Shown: positions 35,101 through 44,215 of the stretch, in pieces
Numbering within the stretch: position 1 is the first letter of the stretch
How the letters are laid out: each line of letters starts with the position of its first letter
NCBI RefSeq assembly: GCF_015206995.1
Contig: NZ_JADEXR010000006.1
Location: forward strand, 16,085-80,084
Origin: an aff. Roholtiella sp. LEGE 12411
GTDB lineage: Bacteria; Cyanobacteriota; Cyanobacteriia; Cyanobacteriales; Nostocaceae
DNA length: 64,000 nucleotides
Direction of reading: 5' to 3'
The notes under the pieces: generated by a model
Databases searched by the model: none
What the model was told of the DNA's origin: nothing
What the model saw: only the letters and a program-made list of their open reading frames with translations
Translations under genes and position numbers: made by a program

Positions 35101-38100
35101 GGTTTAGAAAAGATAGGTGTAAACGATAACTTCTTTGATTTGGGGGGACATTCCTTAATTGCAACTCGCGTCATTTCCCAGATTCGCCAAGTATTTGAGG
35201 TTGAGATACCTTTACGTCGCTTGTTTGAGTTGCCAACAGTAAGCGAGTTAGCCAAAGAGATTCAAACAGCGATTAAAGCCGATAAAGGATTAGAAGTACC
35301 GCCCATCAAACCCATTGCGCGATCGTCGGAGACGGGGCTTTGCCCATCGCAAGAATTACCCCTATCCTTTGCCCAACAGCGATTATGGTTTTTGAGCGAG
35401 TTAGAGCCGAATAGCCCTTTTTACAATATTCCTGCGGCTGTGCGCTTAGAAGGACAATTGAATCTCGCAGCACTAGAACAGAGTTTTAATGAAATTCTAC
35501 GCCGTCACGAAGTCTTGCGAACTAATTTTCGGACAGTTGCAGGGCAAGCCATAGCCGTTATTTCGCCAGCAACACCACAGTTATTATCAGTAATTGACCT
35601 GAGCGAATTACCTCCGACTCAACAAGAAACCCAGGTTAGACAACTAGCTTTAGCAGAGGCGCAACAGCCATTTAACCTTGAGGCTGACACTCTGCTACGA
35701 GTGAAATTACTCTGCCTGAGTGAACAGGAATATGTAACACTCTTGACCATGCATCACATTGTCTCTGATGGTTGGTCAATAGATGTGCTAGTGCGTGAAC
35801 TAGCAACACTTTATCAAGGGTTTTGTCAGGGGCAACCGTCACCTTTACCGGAACTTGAAATTCAATATGCAGACTTCGCCGCTTGGCAGAGACAATGGCT
35901 TGAGGGAGAAGTCCTAGAATCCCAGCTTGCTTACTGGCGAAAACAGCTAGATGGTGCGCCAGCAGTCCTAGAGTTACCAACTGACTATCCGCGACCAGCT
36001 ATTCAATCCTCCCGTGGTGCCACCTATTCTTTCTGTTTGTCAAAAGACCAATCTCTAGCACTCAAATCTTTGAGTCGGCAAGAGGGAAGCACCTTATTCA
36101 TGACCTTGCTGGCAGCTTTTAAGACATTACTACACCGCTACACTGGCAGCAATGATATTGTCATCGGTTCTCCCATCGCTAATCGCAACCACAGCCAGAT
36201 AGAAGGGTTAATTGGTTTCTTTGTCAATACCCTAGTCTTGCGAACTAATCTTGCAGACAATCCCAGTTTTCAAGAGTTGCTGCATCGTGTCAAAGAAGTA
36301 GCTTTAGGAGCTTATACCCACCAAGATACGCCTTTTGAACTGCTAGTAGAAAAAATGCAGCCACAGCGAGACTTAAGCCATACACCTCTATTTCAGGTGA
36401 TGTTTGTGCTGCAAAATGCCCAAAACACAGAGATTCAGTTAACGGGTTTGACTTTAAGTACTCTCGAAACTGACAGTGGGACTGCGAAGTTCGACTTGAC
36501 TTTAGATATGAGAGAGACACAGCAGGGATTAGTAGGCACTCTAGAGTACAGTATCGACTTATTCGAGCCGCAAACTATACAAAGGATGGCGGGACATTTA
36601 CAGACATTACTATGCGGTATTATTGCCAATCCAGAGCAACGGCTTTCGGAATTACCCCTGTTAACAACAGAGGAACAAAGCCAACTATTAGTAGACTGGA
36701 ATCAAACTCAGGTTGAGTATTCCCAAGCTCGGTGCATTCATCAACTATTTGAGAAACAGGTAGAAAAAACACCTGATGCAGTTGCAGTAGTATTTGAAAA
36801 TGAGCAACTTACCTATCACCAACTCAATCAGCGAGCCAACCAATTAGCACATTACTTGCAAACATTGGGTGTTGGCGCAGAGGTATTAGTAGGGATTTGT
36901 GTAGAGCGATCGCCGTTAATGCTCATTGGAATTTTAGCGATTCTCAAAGCTGGTGGTGCTTATGTGCCTCTTGACCCCGATTATCCCCAAGAACGCTTGG
37001 GCTTTATGTTATCAGATGCACAAGTGTCAGTGCTGCTTACACAGGAATCTGTCTCGGCAAAGCTTCCAAATACTCAAGCAAAAGTTATATGTATAGATAA
37101 TGCAGAGTTAATAGCACAGCGATCGCAACACAATCCCGTTAATCAAAACAAGCTGGACAATTTAGCCTATGTGATCTATACATCCGGATCTACTGGCAAG
37201 CCCAAAGGGGTAATGATTGAACATAGGTCATTGGTGAACTACACTCAAGCAGCTATTGAGGAATATGAAATAAGTTCCAGCGATCGCATTCTACAATTTG
37301 CCTCAATTAGCTTTGACGCAGCCGCCGAAGAAATTTTTCCTTGTTTAGTACAGGGAGCAACCTTGGTACTGCGAACTGATGAAATGTTAAATTCAGTACC
37401 TACTTTTTTAGAAAAATGTCAACAACAAGCACTGACTGTATTAGATTTACCTACTGCTTTTTGGCAGCAATTAACTTCTGAATTACCTGCACTCAGATTA
37501 ACTTTACCGCCATCTTTACGATTAGTTATTATTGGTGGTGAGAAAGCTTTACCAGATAAAGTATCTACTTGGCAGAAGTATGTAGGTTCAAATGTAAAGC
37601 TAGTCAACAGCTACGGGCCAACAGAAGCCACAGTAGTAACCACAACTTGCTATTTATCAGCACAAAATTTTACTAAAGAAATACCCATTGGAAAAGCTAT
37701 TGCCAATATTCAAACTTATGTTTTAGACCGATATTTGCAACCAGTTCCGATTGGTGTATCTGGTGAATTATATATTGGCGGTACAGGTGTAGCACGGGGT
37801 TATCTTAATCAACCTCAATTAACATCTGAAAAATTTATCCCCAACCCATTTGGCTTAAAAGCTAATTCTCGCCTTTACAAAACAGGAGACTTAGTACGCT
37901 ACCGCAGTGATGGTAATATTGAAATTATTGGTCGGGTAGATCACCAAGTAAAAATTCGCGGTTTCCGCATTGAATTGGGAGAAATTGAAGCGGTACTCAG
38001 TCAACACCCAGCCGTACAAGCATCTGTGGTTATTGCTGAAGAACAGCGAATAATTGCTTATTGGGTGGCAAAACAACAACCTGTACCTGCAATTAGTGAA

Positions 38101-39930
38101 TTGCGCCACTTTCTCAGTAATAAATTGCCCAACTATATGATTCCGGCTGTATTTGTGCAGATTCCAGCCCTACCACTGACACCAAATGGCAAAGTAGATA
38201 GACAAGCATTGCCAGCACCCGATTACGTTAGACCAGAATTAGACAAACAGTTTATCGCTCCACGTAACCCAATAGAAATCAAATTAGCCCAAATATGGAC
38301 AGAAGTTTTGCGTGTAGAACAAGTGGGGATTGAAGACAACTTCTTTGAGTTGGGTGGAGATTCTATTTTAACTATTCAGATAGTTGCTAAAGCTAACCAA
38401 GTAGGTTTACGGCTGACTGCAAAACAGTTATTTCAGTACCAAAATATTGCTGAATTAGCTGTTGTCTGTCTGACTACTGAGGAGACTACTCAAGCCGAGC
38501 AAGGGCTTATTACAGGTTTCGTACCTCTGACACCCATCCAGCATTGGTTTTTCCGTCAAAACTTACCAGAGTCGCACCATTACAATCAAGCTGTTTTATT
38601 GGAAGCCCAACAAGCGATCGCACCAGATATCTTAAAGCAAAGTATACAGCATTTATACATCCACCACGATGCCCTGCGGCTAAGGTTTGAGCAAACCGAG
38701 TCTGGCTGGCAGCAAATAATAGCACCACCGGAAAGCGAAGTAAATTTAACAAGATTCGATTTTTCCACACTACCAGCAGCAGAACAACAGCCAGCTATCG
38801 AAGCAGCAGCTACCAAATTACAAGCAAGTTTCGATTTATCCAGTGGACTTTTAATTAAAGTAGCATTGTTTGATTTGGGTACTCATCAGCCAAGCCGTTT
38901 ATTGATTATCATCCATCACTTAGCTATAGATGGGGTTTCTTGGCGAATTTTGCTGGAGGATTTACAAACAGTTTATGAACAGCTTAGTCAAGGCAAAACT
39001 GTTAATTTACCAGCGAAAACTACTTCCTTTAAACAATGGTCACATCATTTACAGGAGTATGCAAAATCAGAAGCCTTAGTGCAAGAACAGCATTACTGGT
39101 TAGCTTTGTCTCAAAAGGAAATTTTCGCTCTGCCAATCGATTATCTTAATGGAGAAAACACAGAAGTTTCTAAAGATATCGTATCAATACAGCTAAATGT
39201 CGAAGAAACTCAAGCACTATTAAAAGAAGTGCCACAAGCTTATAACACTCAAATTAATGATGTGTTGCTCACGGCGCTGGGGCAAACTTTTGCTCATTGG
39301 ACTGGGAATCAATCTCTATTAGTAGAGTTAGAAGGTCATGGACGCGAAGAAATTTTCGACAATGTAGATTTATCTCGCACCGTTGGTTGGTTTACAAGTA
39401 TCTTTCCAGTCCACATCAATTTAGAAGCAGCTTTAGACCCAGGAACAGCTTTAAAGATAGTCAAAGAAGAATTGCGGAGTATTCCCAATCGAGGCATTGG
39501 TTATGGTGTTCTGCGCTATTTAAGTCATGATCAACAAATAACAAAAACGCTGAATAGTATCCCCAAAGCTGAAGTGCTTTTTAATTACTTGGGTCAGTTT
39601 GACCAGACATTTTCTCAGTCTTCTTCGTTTAAGTTTGCTCAAGAATCTAGCGGATTAGCTCTGAGCCAGCAAGGCCAAAGGAGCCATCTTTTAGAAATTA
39701 ATGCTTTGGTAAATAACAACAAGCTACAAGTTGATTGGGCTTATAGCAAAAATCTTCATCGTCAAACTACAGTCAAATTTCTAGCCGACAAATTTAAGGA
39801 AGTGCTGTGTGAACTCATTGCTCATTGTCTATCTCCAGAAGCTGGGGGTTATACTCCTTCAGATTTTCCTGATGTAATGCTTGATGAAAATCAATTAGAA
39901 AACGTTCTTGCTGAAATGGGTTTGGATTAG
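32110..39930 (+). CDS. Bimodular NRPS: C-A(Thr)-PCP-C-A(basic residue?)-PCP-E
   Basis: The largest gene, 2606 aa. Module 1 has a D-accepting C domain (HHLLLDGWS near 143), an A domain with DFWNIGMVHK (Thr) and PCP Ser1015. Module 2 has a C domain with HHIVSDGWS (His1215; LSFAQQRLWF form for an L donor), an A domain reading DAEDIGSVVK (basic residue suspected), PCP Ser2085 in LGGDS, and an E domain with HHLAIDGVSW (His2269). The two A domains share a near-identical stretch of about 120 bp (33549-33671 and 36786-36908), a sign of recombination between modules. A dispersed repeat (35319-35350) lies in frame in the linker between PCP1 and C2. The gene ends TAG with GGAGG directly after, where the IscB element begins. 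Confidence 0.92.
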   Translation: MNKKNIENIYPLSPMQQGMLFHTLSAPESGVYVVQSCYTFTKTINIAAFGQAWQQVINQHPILRTSFYWKQHKEPFQVVHRYVELPWQEYDWQSLSVVEQQENLEAFLQTDRQKGFDISHPPLMRLILIQVAQETYHFIWSSHHLLLDGWSTALVLQQVFQTYESLCQGQVLPLPRCRPYQDYIAWLQQQNLAQAEAFWRKVLKGFTAPTQLRNGSLSNSPTKFGEQSIKLSPVATVALQTLARQHKLTLNSFVQGAWAILLSRYSGEEDVVFGATSAGRPPALVGSESMVGLFINTLPVRSQVCGNELLIPWLQKLQAQQLETQQYEYSPLVQVQGWSEVRRDLPLFESILVFENYPVDASLKEWATEMQIHNIRSVESTNYPITISVGVSTELSFKVLYDCSRFDVVTIIAMLGHLKTLLEGIVANPDRSLSSLPLLTKTEQNQLLEEWNDTTTEYPQDQCIHQLFAEQVERTPDAIAVVFENEQLTYHQLNQRANQLAHYLQRLGVGPEVLVGICVERSLEMVIGILGILKAGGAYVPLEPSHPQQRLAFILENSQTPLLLSQHNLVAQLGDYAAKVICLDTDWEKIAHESQENPSTDVSSHNLAYVIYTSGSTGTPKGVLIQHSNVVRLLAATQAWFEFNANDVWTLFHSYAFDFSVWEIWGALLYGGRLVVVPYWVSRTPEEFYKLLSTHGVTVLNQTPSAFYQLIQADAVLGQQHLLNLRFVIFGGEALVLQSLKPWFERHGDRSPQLVNMYGITETTVHVTYRRLTREDVMQSVGSVIGRPIPDLEVYILNQQQQLVPIGIVGEMYVAGAGLARGYLNRPELTTQRFISNPFSGKPDALLYKSGDLARYLPSGELEYIGRIDNQVKIRGFRIELGEIEAAINQHSSISASVVIVREDGTENNSLIAYITVQPQQTLAIPELRRFLELKLPNYMVPTAIVVLEALPLTPNGKIDRRALPAPDLTQLISESNFVAPATPVEEMLAGIWAQVLGLEKIGVNDNFFDLGGHSLIATRVISQIRQVFEVEIPLRRLFELPTVSELAKEIQTAIKADKGLEVPPIKPIARSSETGLCPSQELPLSFAQQRLWFLSELEPNSPFYNIPAAVRLEGQLNLAALEQSFNEILRRHEVLRTNFRTVAGQAIAVISPATPQLLSVIDLSELPPTQQETQVRQLALAEAQQPFNLEADTLLRVKLLCLSEQEYVTLLTMHHIVSDGWSIDVLVRELATLYQGFCQGQPSPLPELEIQYADFAAWQRQWLEGEVLESQLAYWRKQLDGAPAVLELPTDYPRPAIQSSRGATYSFCLSKDQSLALKSLSRQEGSTLFMTLLAAFKTLLHRYTGSNDIVIGSPIANRNHSQIEGLIGFFVNTLVLRTNLADNPSFQELLHRVKEVALGAYTHQDTPFELLVEKMQPQRDLSHTPLFQVMFVLQNAQNTEIQLTGLTLSTLETDSGTAKFDLTLDMRETQQGLVGTLEYSIDLFEPQTIQRMAGHLQTLLCGIIANPEQRLSELPLLTTEEQSQLLVDWNQTQVEYSQARCIHQLFEKQVEKTPDAVAVVFENEQLTYHQLNQRANQLAHYLQTLGVGAEVLVGICVERSPLMLIGILAILKAGGAYVPLDPDYPQERLGFMLSDAQVSVLLTQESVSAKLPNTQAKVICIDNAELIAQRSQHNPVNQNKLDNLAYVIYTSGSTGKPKGVMIEHRSLVNYTQAAIEEYEISSSDRILQFASISFDAAAEEIFPCLVQGATLVLRTDEMLNSVPTFLEKCQQQALTVLDLPTAFWQQLTSELPALRLTLPPSLRLVIIGGEKALPDKVSTWQKYVGSNVKLVNSYGPTEATVVTTTCYLSAQNFTKEIPIGKAIANIQTYVLDRYLQPVPIGVSGELYIGGTGVARGYLNQPQLTSEKFIPNPFGLKANSRLYKTGDLVRYRSDGNIEIIGRVDHQVKIRGFRIELGEIEAVLSQHPAVQASVVIAEEQRIIAYWVAKQQPVPAISELRHFLSNKLPNYMIPAVFVQIPALPLTPNGKVDRQALPAPDYVRPELDKQFIAPRNPIEIKLAQIWTEVLRVEQVGIEDNFFELGGDSILTIQIVAKANQVGLRLTAKQLFQYQNIAELAVVCLTTEETTQAEQGLITGFVPLTPIQHWFFRQNLPESHHYNQAVLLEAQQAIAPDILKQSIQHLYIHHDALRLRFEQTESGWQQIIAPPESEVNLTRFDFSTLPAAEQQPAIEAAATKLQASFDLSSGLLIKVALFDLGTHQPSRLLIIIHHLAIDGVSWRILLEDLQTVYEQLSQGKTVNLPAKTTSFKQWSHHLQEYAKSEALVQEQHYWLALSQKEIFALPIDYLNGENTEVSKDIVSIQLNVEETQALLKEVPQAYNTQINDVLLTALGQTFAHWTGNQSLLVELEGHGREEIFDNVDLSRTVGWFTSIFPVHINLEAALDPGTALKIVKEELRSIPNRGIGYGVLRYLSHDQQITKTLNSIPKAEVLFNYLGQFDQTFSQSSSFKFAQESSGLALSQQGQRSHLLEINALVNNNKLQVDWAYSKNLHRQTTVKFLADKFKEVLCELIAHCLSPEAGGYTPSDFPDVMLDENQLENVLAEMGLD
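35319..35350. repeat. Small dispersed repeat in the PCP-C linker
   Basis: A 32-bp element (gcgatcgtcggagacgggg ... cccatcgc) codes RSSETGLCPS between the PCP and the next C domain. Equivalent linkers in the other proteins run from the PIKPI-type segment straight to LPLSF. A linker site would do little harm. Confidence 0.75.
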
Positions 39931-39940
39931 GAGGAAAATG

Positions 39941-40178
39941 CAGTCAACCACCCACCACTAATCGGAGTACCGATATAGTGGGGGCTTGAAAGAGTCTAGT
40001 TGACCAGTCTAAGTGTTAAGTCACTACGTTTAAGGTAAGTGTTCAAGACCTACCAAGGGATGCGTAGCTAGTCCCCTGCTCTAGAACTTAAAAGTTAAAC
40101 AGGTTTAAGGGTTAAGCCAGTGCTTTTGAGATAGTTACCGACCTGAAACATTGACGAAGCTAACATTACCCGAAAGGA
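39941..40178 (+). ncRNA. Candidate omegaRNA (HEARO RNA) upstream of iscB
   Basis: About 240 non-coding bases lead up to the iscB start, as in known IscB loci, where the guide RNA gene lies 5' of the protein. It opens with a strong hairpin (39955-39981, 11-bp stem, AGTA loop, followed by GGGGCTTG) and contains several further complementary stretches. By analogy the guide would be the bases just left of the element, here the 3' end of the preceding NRPS gene. The call rests on position and structure, without a covariance search. Confidence 0.65.
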
Positions 40179-40185
40179 GGCACTT

Positions 40186-40855
40186 ATGTGCAAAACATTT
40201 GTAATTGATTCCAAAAAAAGACCTTTAGAACCAATTCATTCCGCACAGGCTAGACAGTTGTTAAGGAACAAAAAAGCAGCAGTATTTAGACAGTTCCCGT
40301 TTACCATTATCCTAAAAGAATCGCGTCCTAACTCCCCAGTATCACCTATTCGGTTAAAGATTGACCCTGGCGCAAAACACACCGGAATTGCGTTAGTCAA
40401 CGATGCTACGGGAGTTGTTGTATTTGCAGCAGAATTAAAACATAGAGGTTTTACAATCAGAGACGCTTTGACCTCTAGACGACAATTAAGGCGTAGTAGA
40501 CGCACTAGAAAAACTCGTTACAGGAAACCCAGATTCTTAAATAGAACCCGTCCATCAGGATGGTTAGCGCCAAGCTTACAAAGTCGGGTTGACAATATCA
40601 AAACTTGGGTTGATAAGTTACGTCGATTTGCACCAATTGAGGCTATTAGTCAAGAGTTAGTACGTTTTGATATGCAGTTGATGCGGAATCCAGATATCCA
40701 GGGGAAAGAGTACCAGCAGGGGACTTTTGCTGGCTACGAAACAAGACAATATCTATTAGAAAAGTGGGGAAGACAGTGCGTTTATTGTGGAGTCAAAAAC
40801 TCATAAATACTGTAAATCAATTCACAAAAAGGATGGTTACGAATATGGAAAATAA
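40186..40855 (+). pseudogene. iscB: IscB nuclease, internally deleted and frameshifted
   Basis: The start ATG has a good AAAGGAGG site (40173-40180). The first 206 codons give the N-terminal PLMP-like region, RuvC-I (LKIDPGAKHTGIALV), the Arg-rich bridge helix (RRQLRRSRRTRKTRYRKPR), RuvC-II (AISQELVRFD) and the first HNH cysteine pair CVYCG, then stop at 40804-40806. Intact IscB proteins run to about 400-500 aa. Shifted by one frame, 40805-40855 codes KYCKSIHKKDGYEYGK and a stop, which looks like the normal IscB C-terminus. So the HNH remainder and RuvC-III have been deleted, and the enzyme cannot cut. Related to the RNA-guided ancestors of Cas9. Confidence 0.85.
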
Positions 40856-41023
40856 AAGATTTGTTAATTGCTCAACTGTCCCTCTCATTGTTTGTGCTGG
40901 CGCACAAAATTATTCAAGGGACGTTTCACAATTAACCCCGGAGGCGGAGCGTCTCCGGCTCCGCTCCATTCCTCCAACCACCAAACTGAGTACAGTTTTG
41001 GTGGGGGTCTCTTGGAGGTTTAG

Positions 41024-44000
41024 ATGAATAAGAAAGATATTGAAGCTATTTATCCATTGTCTCCAACCCAGCAAGGGATGTTATTTGAGACATTATTTGC
41101 TCCCAATTCAGGTATTCATCTTGAGCAATCCATCTCCACTTTACAAGGAAATGTGAATGTGTCGGCTTGTGAGCAAGCTTGGCAGAGGATTATTGCGCGA
41201 CACTCAGTTTTAAGAACAGGCTTTGTCTGGAAAGAGCAGGAACAGCCACTTCAGGTAGTTTTGCGACAAGTAGCAGTTTCATTGGAGCAGCAAGACTGGC
41301 GAGAATATTCTTTACTAGAACAACAAGCACAACTGCAAGCTTATCTTCAGAGCGATCGCGATCGCGGTTTCAATTTATCTCAACCACCTCTCATGCGTTT
41401 GGCACTTTTTCAAACTAACGAAAATACTTATCAATTAGTTTGGACTTCTCATCATATTCTCATGGATGGCTGGTGCGGCCCGTTATTGTTTCAGGAATTC
41501 TTATCTTTTTACCAAGCTTCAAGCCAAGGTCAAGATTTACACCTGAAAGCAGTTCGCCCTTACAAAGATTATATTGCCTGGCTCAAGCAACAAGATGAAT
41601 TACAAGTTAAAGAATTTTGGCAAAAAAACTTAAAAGATTTTACCAAACCCACCCCATTAGGAATAACAGCAGAACGCCTAGATGATAGTGTTAATCAAGC
41701 AAAATATGGTGAGCAGGAAATATATTTAAATGCCACAAATACAGCAGTTCTCAAATCTTTAGCAAAATCTCATCGCCTAACATTGAACACTATAGTTCAA
41801 GGAATTTGGGCATTACTTCTTTGCCGCTATAGTAATGAAGATGATGTAGTTTTTGGGATTACAGTCTCCGGTCGTCCAGCAAGTTTGCTAGGAATCGAAT
41901 CAACTATTGGGCTGTTTATTAATACCTTACCTTTAAGAGTAAAACTTGAGCAGCAAGAAAAGTTATGGTGCTGGCTCAACAATATCCAGAGTTATAATCT
42001 GGAGTTACGCCAATACGAACATAGCAATGCGGGACAAGTTCATAAATGCAGTGAATTACCAGGATATTTACCTCTCTATGAAAGTCTTTTAGTTTTCGAG
42101 AATTATCCTGTACATATAAGTGCATTACAGTCTGCTGATCTAAAAATTAACATATCTGATTCACGTTCCATTGGCGCACAAACTAAATATGCTCTCACCT
42201 TTTTAGCCTCTGTTAACTCAGAACTTCATTTGAAATGCGTTTATGATCAACGTCGTTTTGATAGTGCTGATGTAGGGCATATTTTAGAACATTTTTTAAA
42301 GTTGTTAAATAGGATTATTTCTGATTCAGAAGTAACGCTGCAAACACTTTTAGAGCAAATTCCTCTAGAGCAAATCCCAAGAGTTAGACATTTACAAAAA
42401 TCAGTGCCTGTTACAGAAAAGCAAGTTGTACAAACTCAACGCACTCCTGTGGAAGAGGTATTGGCAGGGATATGGACAGAAATTCTTGGGAAAGAATGTA
42501 TAGGTAATAATGATAACTTTTTTGATTTAGGCGGACATTCACTGTTAGCAACTCAGGTAATATCTCGTCTCCGGGACGCTTTTAAGATAGAGATACCGCT
42601 AAGTTATTTGTTTGAGTCGCCAACCATAGCAGAATGCGCCCAGAGAATAGAAACTAAAATCAGAACTGGGGAAAAATTGGAGACTTTGCCAATAAAACCT
42701 GTTAGCAGGAGTGAAAACTTACCCTTATCTTTTGCTCAACAAAGACTATGGTTACTCGATCAATTAGATCCAGGCAATCATACTTATAATGAACCTACAG
42801 GTGTGCGCTTAACTGGTTTACTCAACATCACAGCATTAGAACAAAGTTTAAATGCGGTCGTAAGTCGTCATGAAACCTTACGCACGGTTTTTACTACAGT
42901 CGAAGGGCAACCAGTCCAGAAAATTCAACCGATTACGGATATTACTATACCGATAGTAGACCTAAGAGTAAATGAGCGATCGCCCCAGCAACGAGAAGCA
43001 CAAGTAAAGCGCATTGCAATTGAAGAAGCACAACGCCTATTCAACCTAGCTCAAGGGCCATTACTACGAGTCATGCTACTACAGCTAGACGAAACAGAGT
43101 ATGTATTACTGCTGACCATGCACCACATTATCTCCGATCTGTGGTCAATGGCGATACTCATTCGGGAACTAGCAGATTTTTACGCAGCCTTTAGCCAAGG
43201 AAAATCGCTGACACTTCCATACTTACCAATTCAGTATGCAGATTTTGCTGTTTGGCAGAAAAAATGGATGCAAGGAAAGGTGCTAGAAACCCAACTAACT
43301 TATTGGAAACAGCAACTCCAAGACGCACCAACAAAGCTAGAGTTACCCACTGACAAACCTCGACCTTTGCAACCAACTTATACTGGCACAACCCAATCAT
43401 TCCAACTACCTAAAGACCTCAGCGATGCAGTTAAATTACTCAGCCAGCGAGAGGATGTTACCCTCTCTATGAACCTGCTAACTGCATATAACACCTTGCT
43501 CTACTACTACACCAAGCAAGAAGATATCCTTGTAGGTTCAGCTATTGCCAATCGCAACCGCAGTGAAATTGAAGGATTAATTGGCTTTTTTGTCAATAGT
43601 TTAGTGCTGCGGACAGACCTATCAGGAAACCCTAGTTTTAGTGAATTACTGCGTCAGACACGCGAAGTAACTTTAGGAGCATACACCCATCAGGATTTGC
43701 CCTTTGAAAAGTTAGTCGCAGAATTGCAACTAGAGCGAGACCTGAATTATAATCCACTGTTTCAAGTGTGGTTTGCTTTCCAGAATATAGCCACACCAGA
43801 CATTCAAAAACTCACTTTGTCTTTACCTGATCTCACCCTTAGCCCATTTGAAACTAACAAGCAGAGGTGTCCCTTTGATTTAGGACTTCTACTTTCAGAA
43901 CAACCGGAAGGTATTAGTGGTTGCTTTGAATATAAAACTGATTTATTTGAATCCAGCACTATACTCCGCATGACAGAACAGCTAGAAACACTTTTGCGGT

Positions 44001-44158
44001 GCGTAGTTACGCAACCAGATATCCAACTCAACCAGCTAGTAGAAAAACTTAAAGAATCTGACTCTCAAAAACAACTGACTCAAGAAAAAGAATATAAAAA
44101 TACAGTTCGCCAGAAGTTAATGAAGATTAAACACAAATCAAACATGAACAGCAACTGA
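41024..44158 (+). CDS. A-less NRPS: C-PCP-C
   Basis: A 1044-aa protein. The first C domain is of the D-accepting type (HHILMDGWC, His143). A PCP follows directly with LGGHS (Ser506), then a C-terminal C domain with HHIISDLWS (His700-701), where Leu replaces the usual Gly. No adenylation domain exists between C1 (ends about 445) and the PCP (from about 480). The protein is 547 residues shorter than the C-A-PCP-C protein at 17055, the size of one A domain, so it looks like that architecture with the A domain removed in frame. The PCP must be loaded by another A domain, or the module is skipped. The tail is Lys-rich, like the docking tails of the other proteins. Its Shine-Dalgarno (GGAGGT, 41014-41019) appears to come from the IscB element end. 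Confidence 0.92.
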   Translation: MNKKDIEAIYPLSPTQQGMLFETLFAPNSGIHLEQSISTLQGNVNVSACEQAWQRIIARHSVLRTGFVWKEQEQPLQVVLRQVAVSLEQQDWREYSLLEQQAQLQAYLQSDRDRGFNLSQPPLMRLALFQTNENTYQLVWTSHHILMDGWCGPLLFQEFLSFYQASSQGQDLHLKAVRPYKDYIAWLKQQDELQVKEFWQKNLKDFTKPTPLGITAERLDDSVNQAKYGEQEIYLNATNTAVLKSLAKSHRLTLNTIVQGIWALLLCRYSNEDDVVFGITVSGRPASLLGIESTIGLFINTLPLRVKLEQQEKLWCWLNNIQSYNLELRQYEHSNAGQVHKCSELPGYLPLYESLLVFENYPVHISALQSADLKINISDSRSIGAQTKYALTFLASVNSELHLKCVYDQRRFDSADVGHILEHFLKLLNRIISDSEVTLQTLLEQIPLEQIPRVRHLQKSVPVTEKQVVQTQRTPVEEVLAGIWTEILGKECIGNNDNFFDLGGHSLLATQVISRLRDAFKIEIPLSYLFESPTIAECAQRIETKIRTGEKLETLPIKPVSRSENLPLSFAQQRLWLLDQLDPGNHTYNEPTGVRLTGLLNITALEQSLNAVVSRHETLRTVFTTVEGQPVQKIQPITDITIPIVDLRVNERSPQQREAQVKRIAIEEAQRLFNLAQGPLLRVMLLQLDETEYVLLLTMHHIISDLWSMAILIRELADFYAAFSQGKSLTLPYLPIQYADFAVWQKKWMQGKVLETQLTYWKQQLQDAPTKLELPTDKPRPLQPTYTGTTQSFQLPKDLSDAVKLLSQREDVTLSMNLLTAYNTLLYYYTKQEDILVGSAIANRNRSEIEGLIGFFVNSLVLRTDLSGNPSFSELLRQTREVTLGAYTHQDLPFEKLVAELQLERDLNYNPLFQVWFAFQNIATPDIQKLTLSLPDLTLSPFETNKQRCPFDLGLLLSEQPEGISGCFEYKTDLFESSTILRMTEQLETLLRCVVTQPDIQLNQLVEKLKESDSQKQLTQEKEYKNTVRQKLMKIKHKSNMNSN

Positions 44159-44215
44159 TAACTCTATTTCCTCATTCCTATCTGTGTCTGAATAAAATCC
44201 TGATTTTCAAATATT

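Larger units (their letters stand above)
39931..41023 (+). mobile_element. Decayed IscB (OMEGA/HEARO) element between two NRPS genes
   Basis: About 1.1 kb separates NRPS genes that elsewhere in the operon are 4-95 bp apart. It holds, in order, a structured 5' region of the omegaRNA type, a broken iscB gene, a GC-rich inverted repeat (40939-40976) and a terminal hairpin (40978-41004). Both end hairpins have AGTA loops: at the left, ccactaatcgg/ccgat-tagtgg (39955-39981); at the right, ccaccaaactg/cagttttggtgg. No tyrosine transposase (TnpA) is present, so it is non-autonomous. Exact ends are inferred; the right end seems to lie just before the ATG of the next NRPS. Confidence 0.75.

Noticed and set aside
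40764..41027. 87-codon plus-strand ORF over the end of the iscB remnant and the element's right end
   Set aside because: It crosses palindromic repeat DNA and overlaps the iscB frame; the product has no protein-like pattern. The DNA is better explained by the element.
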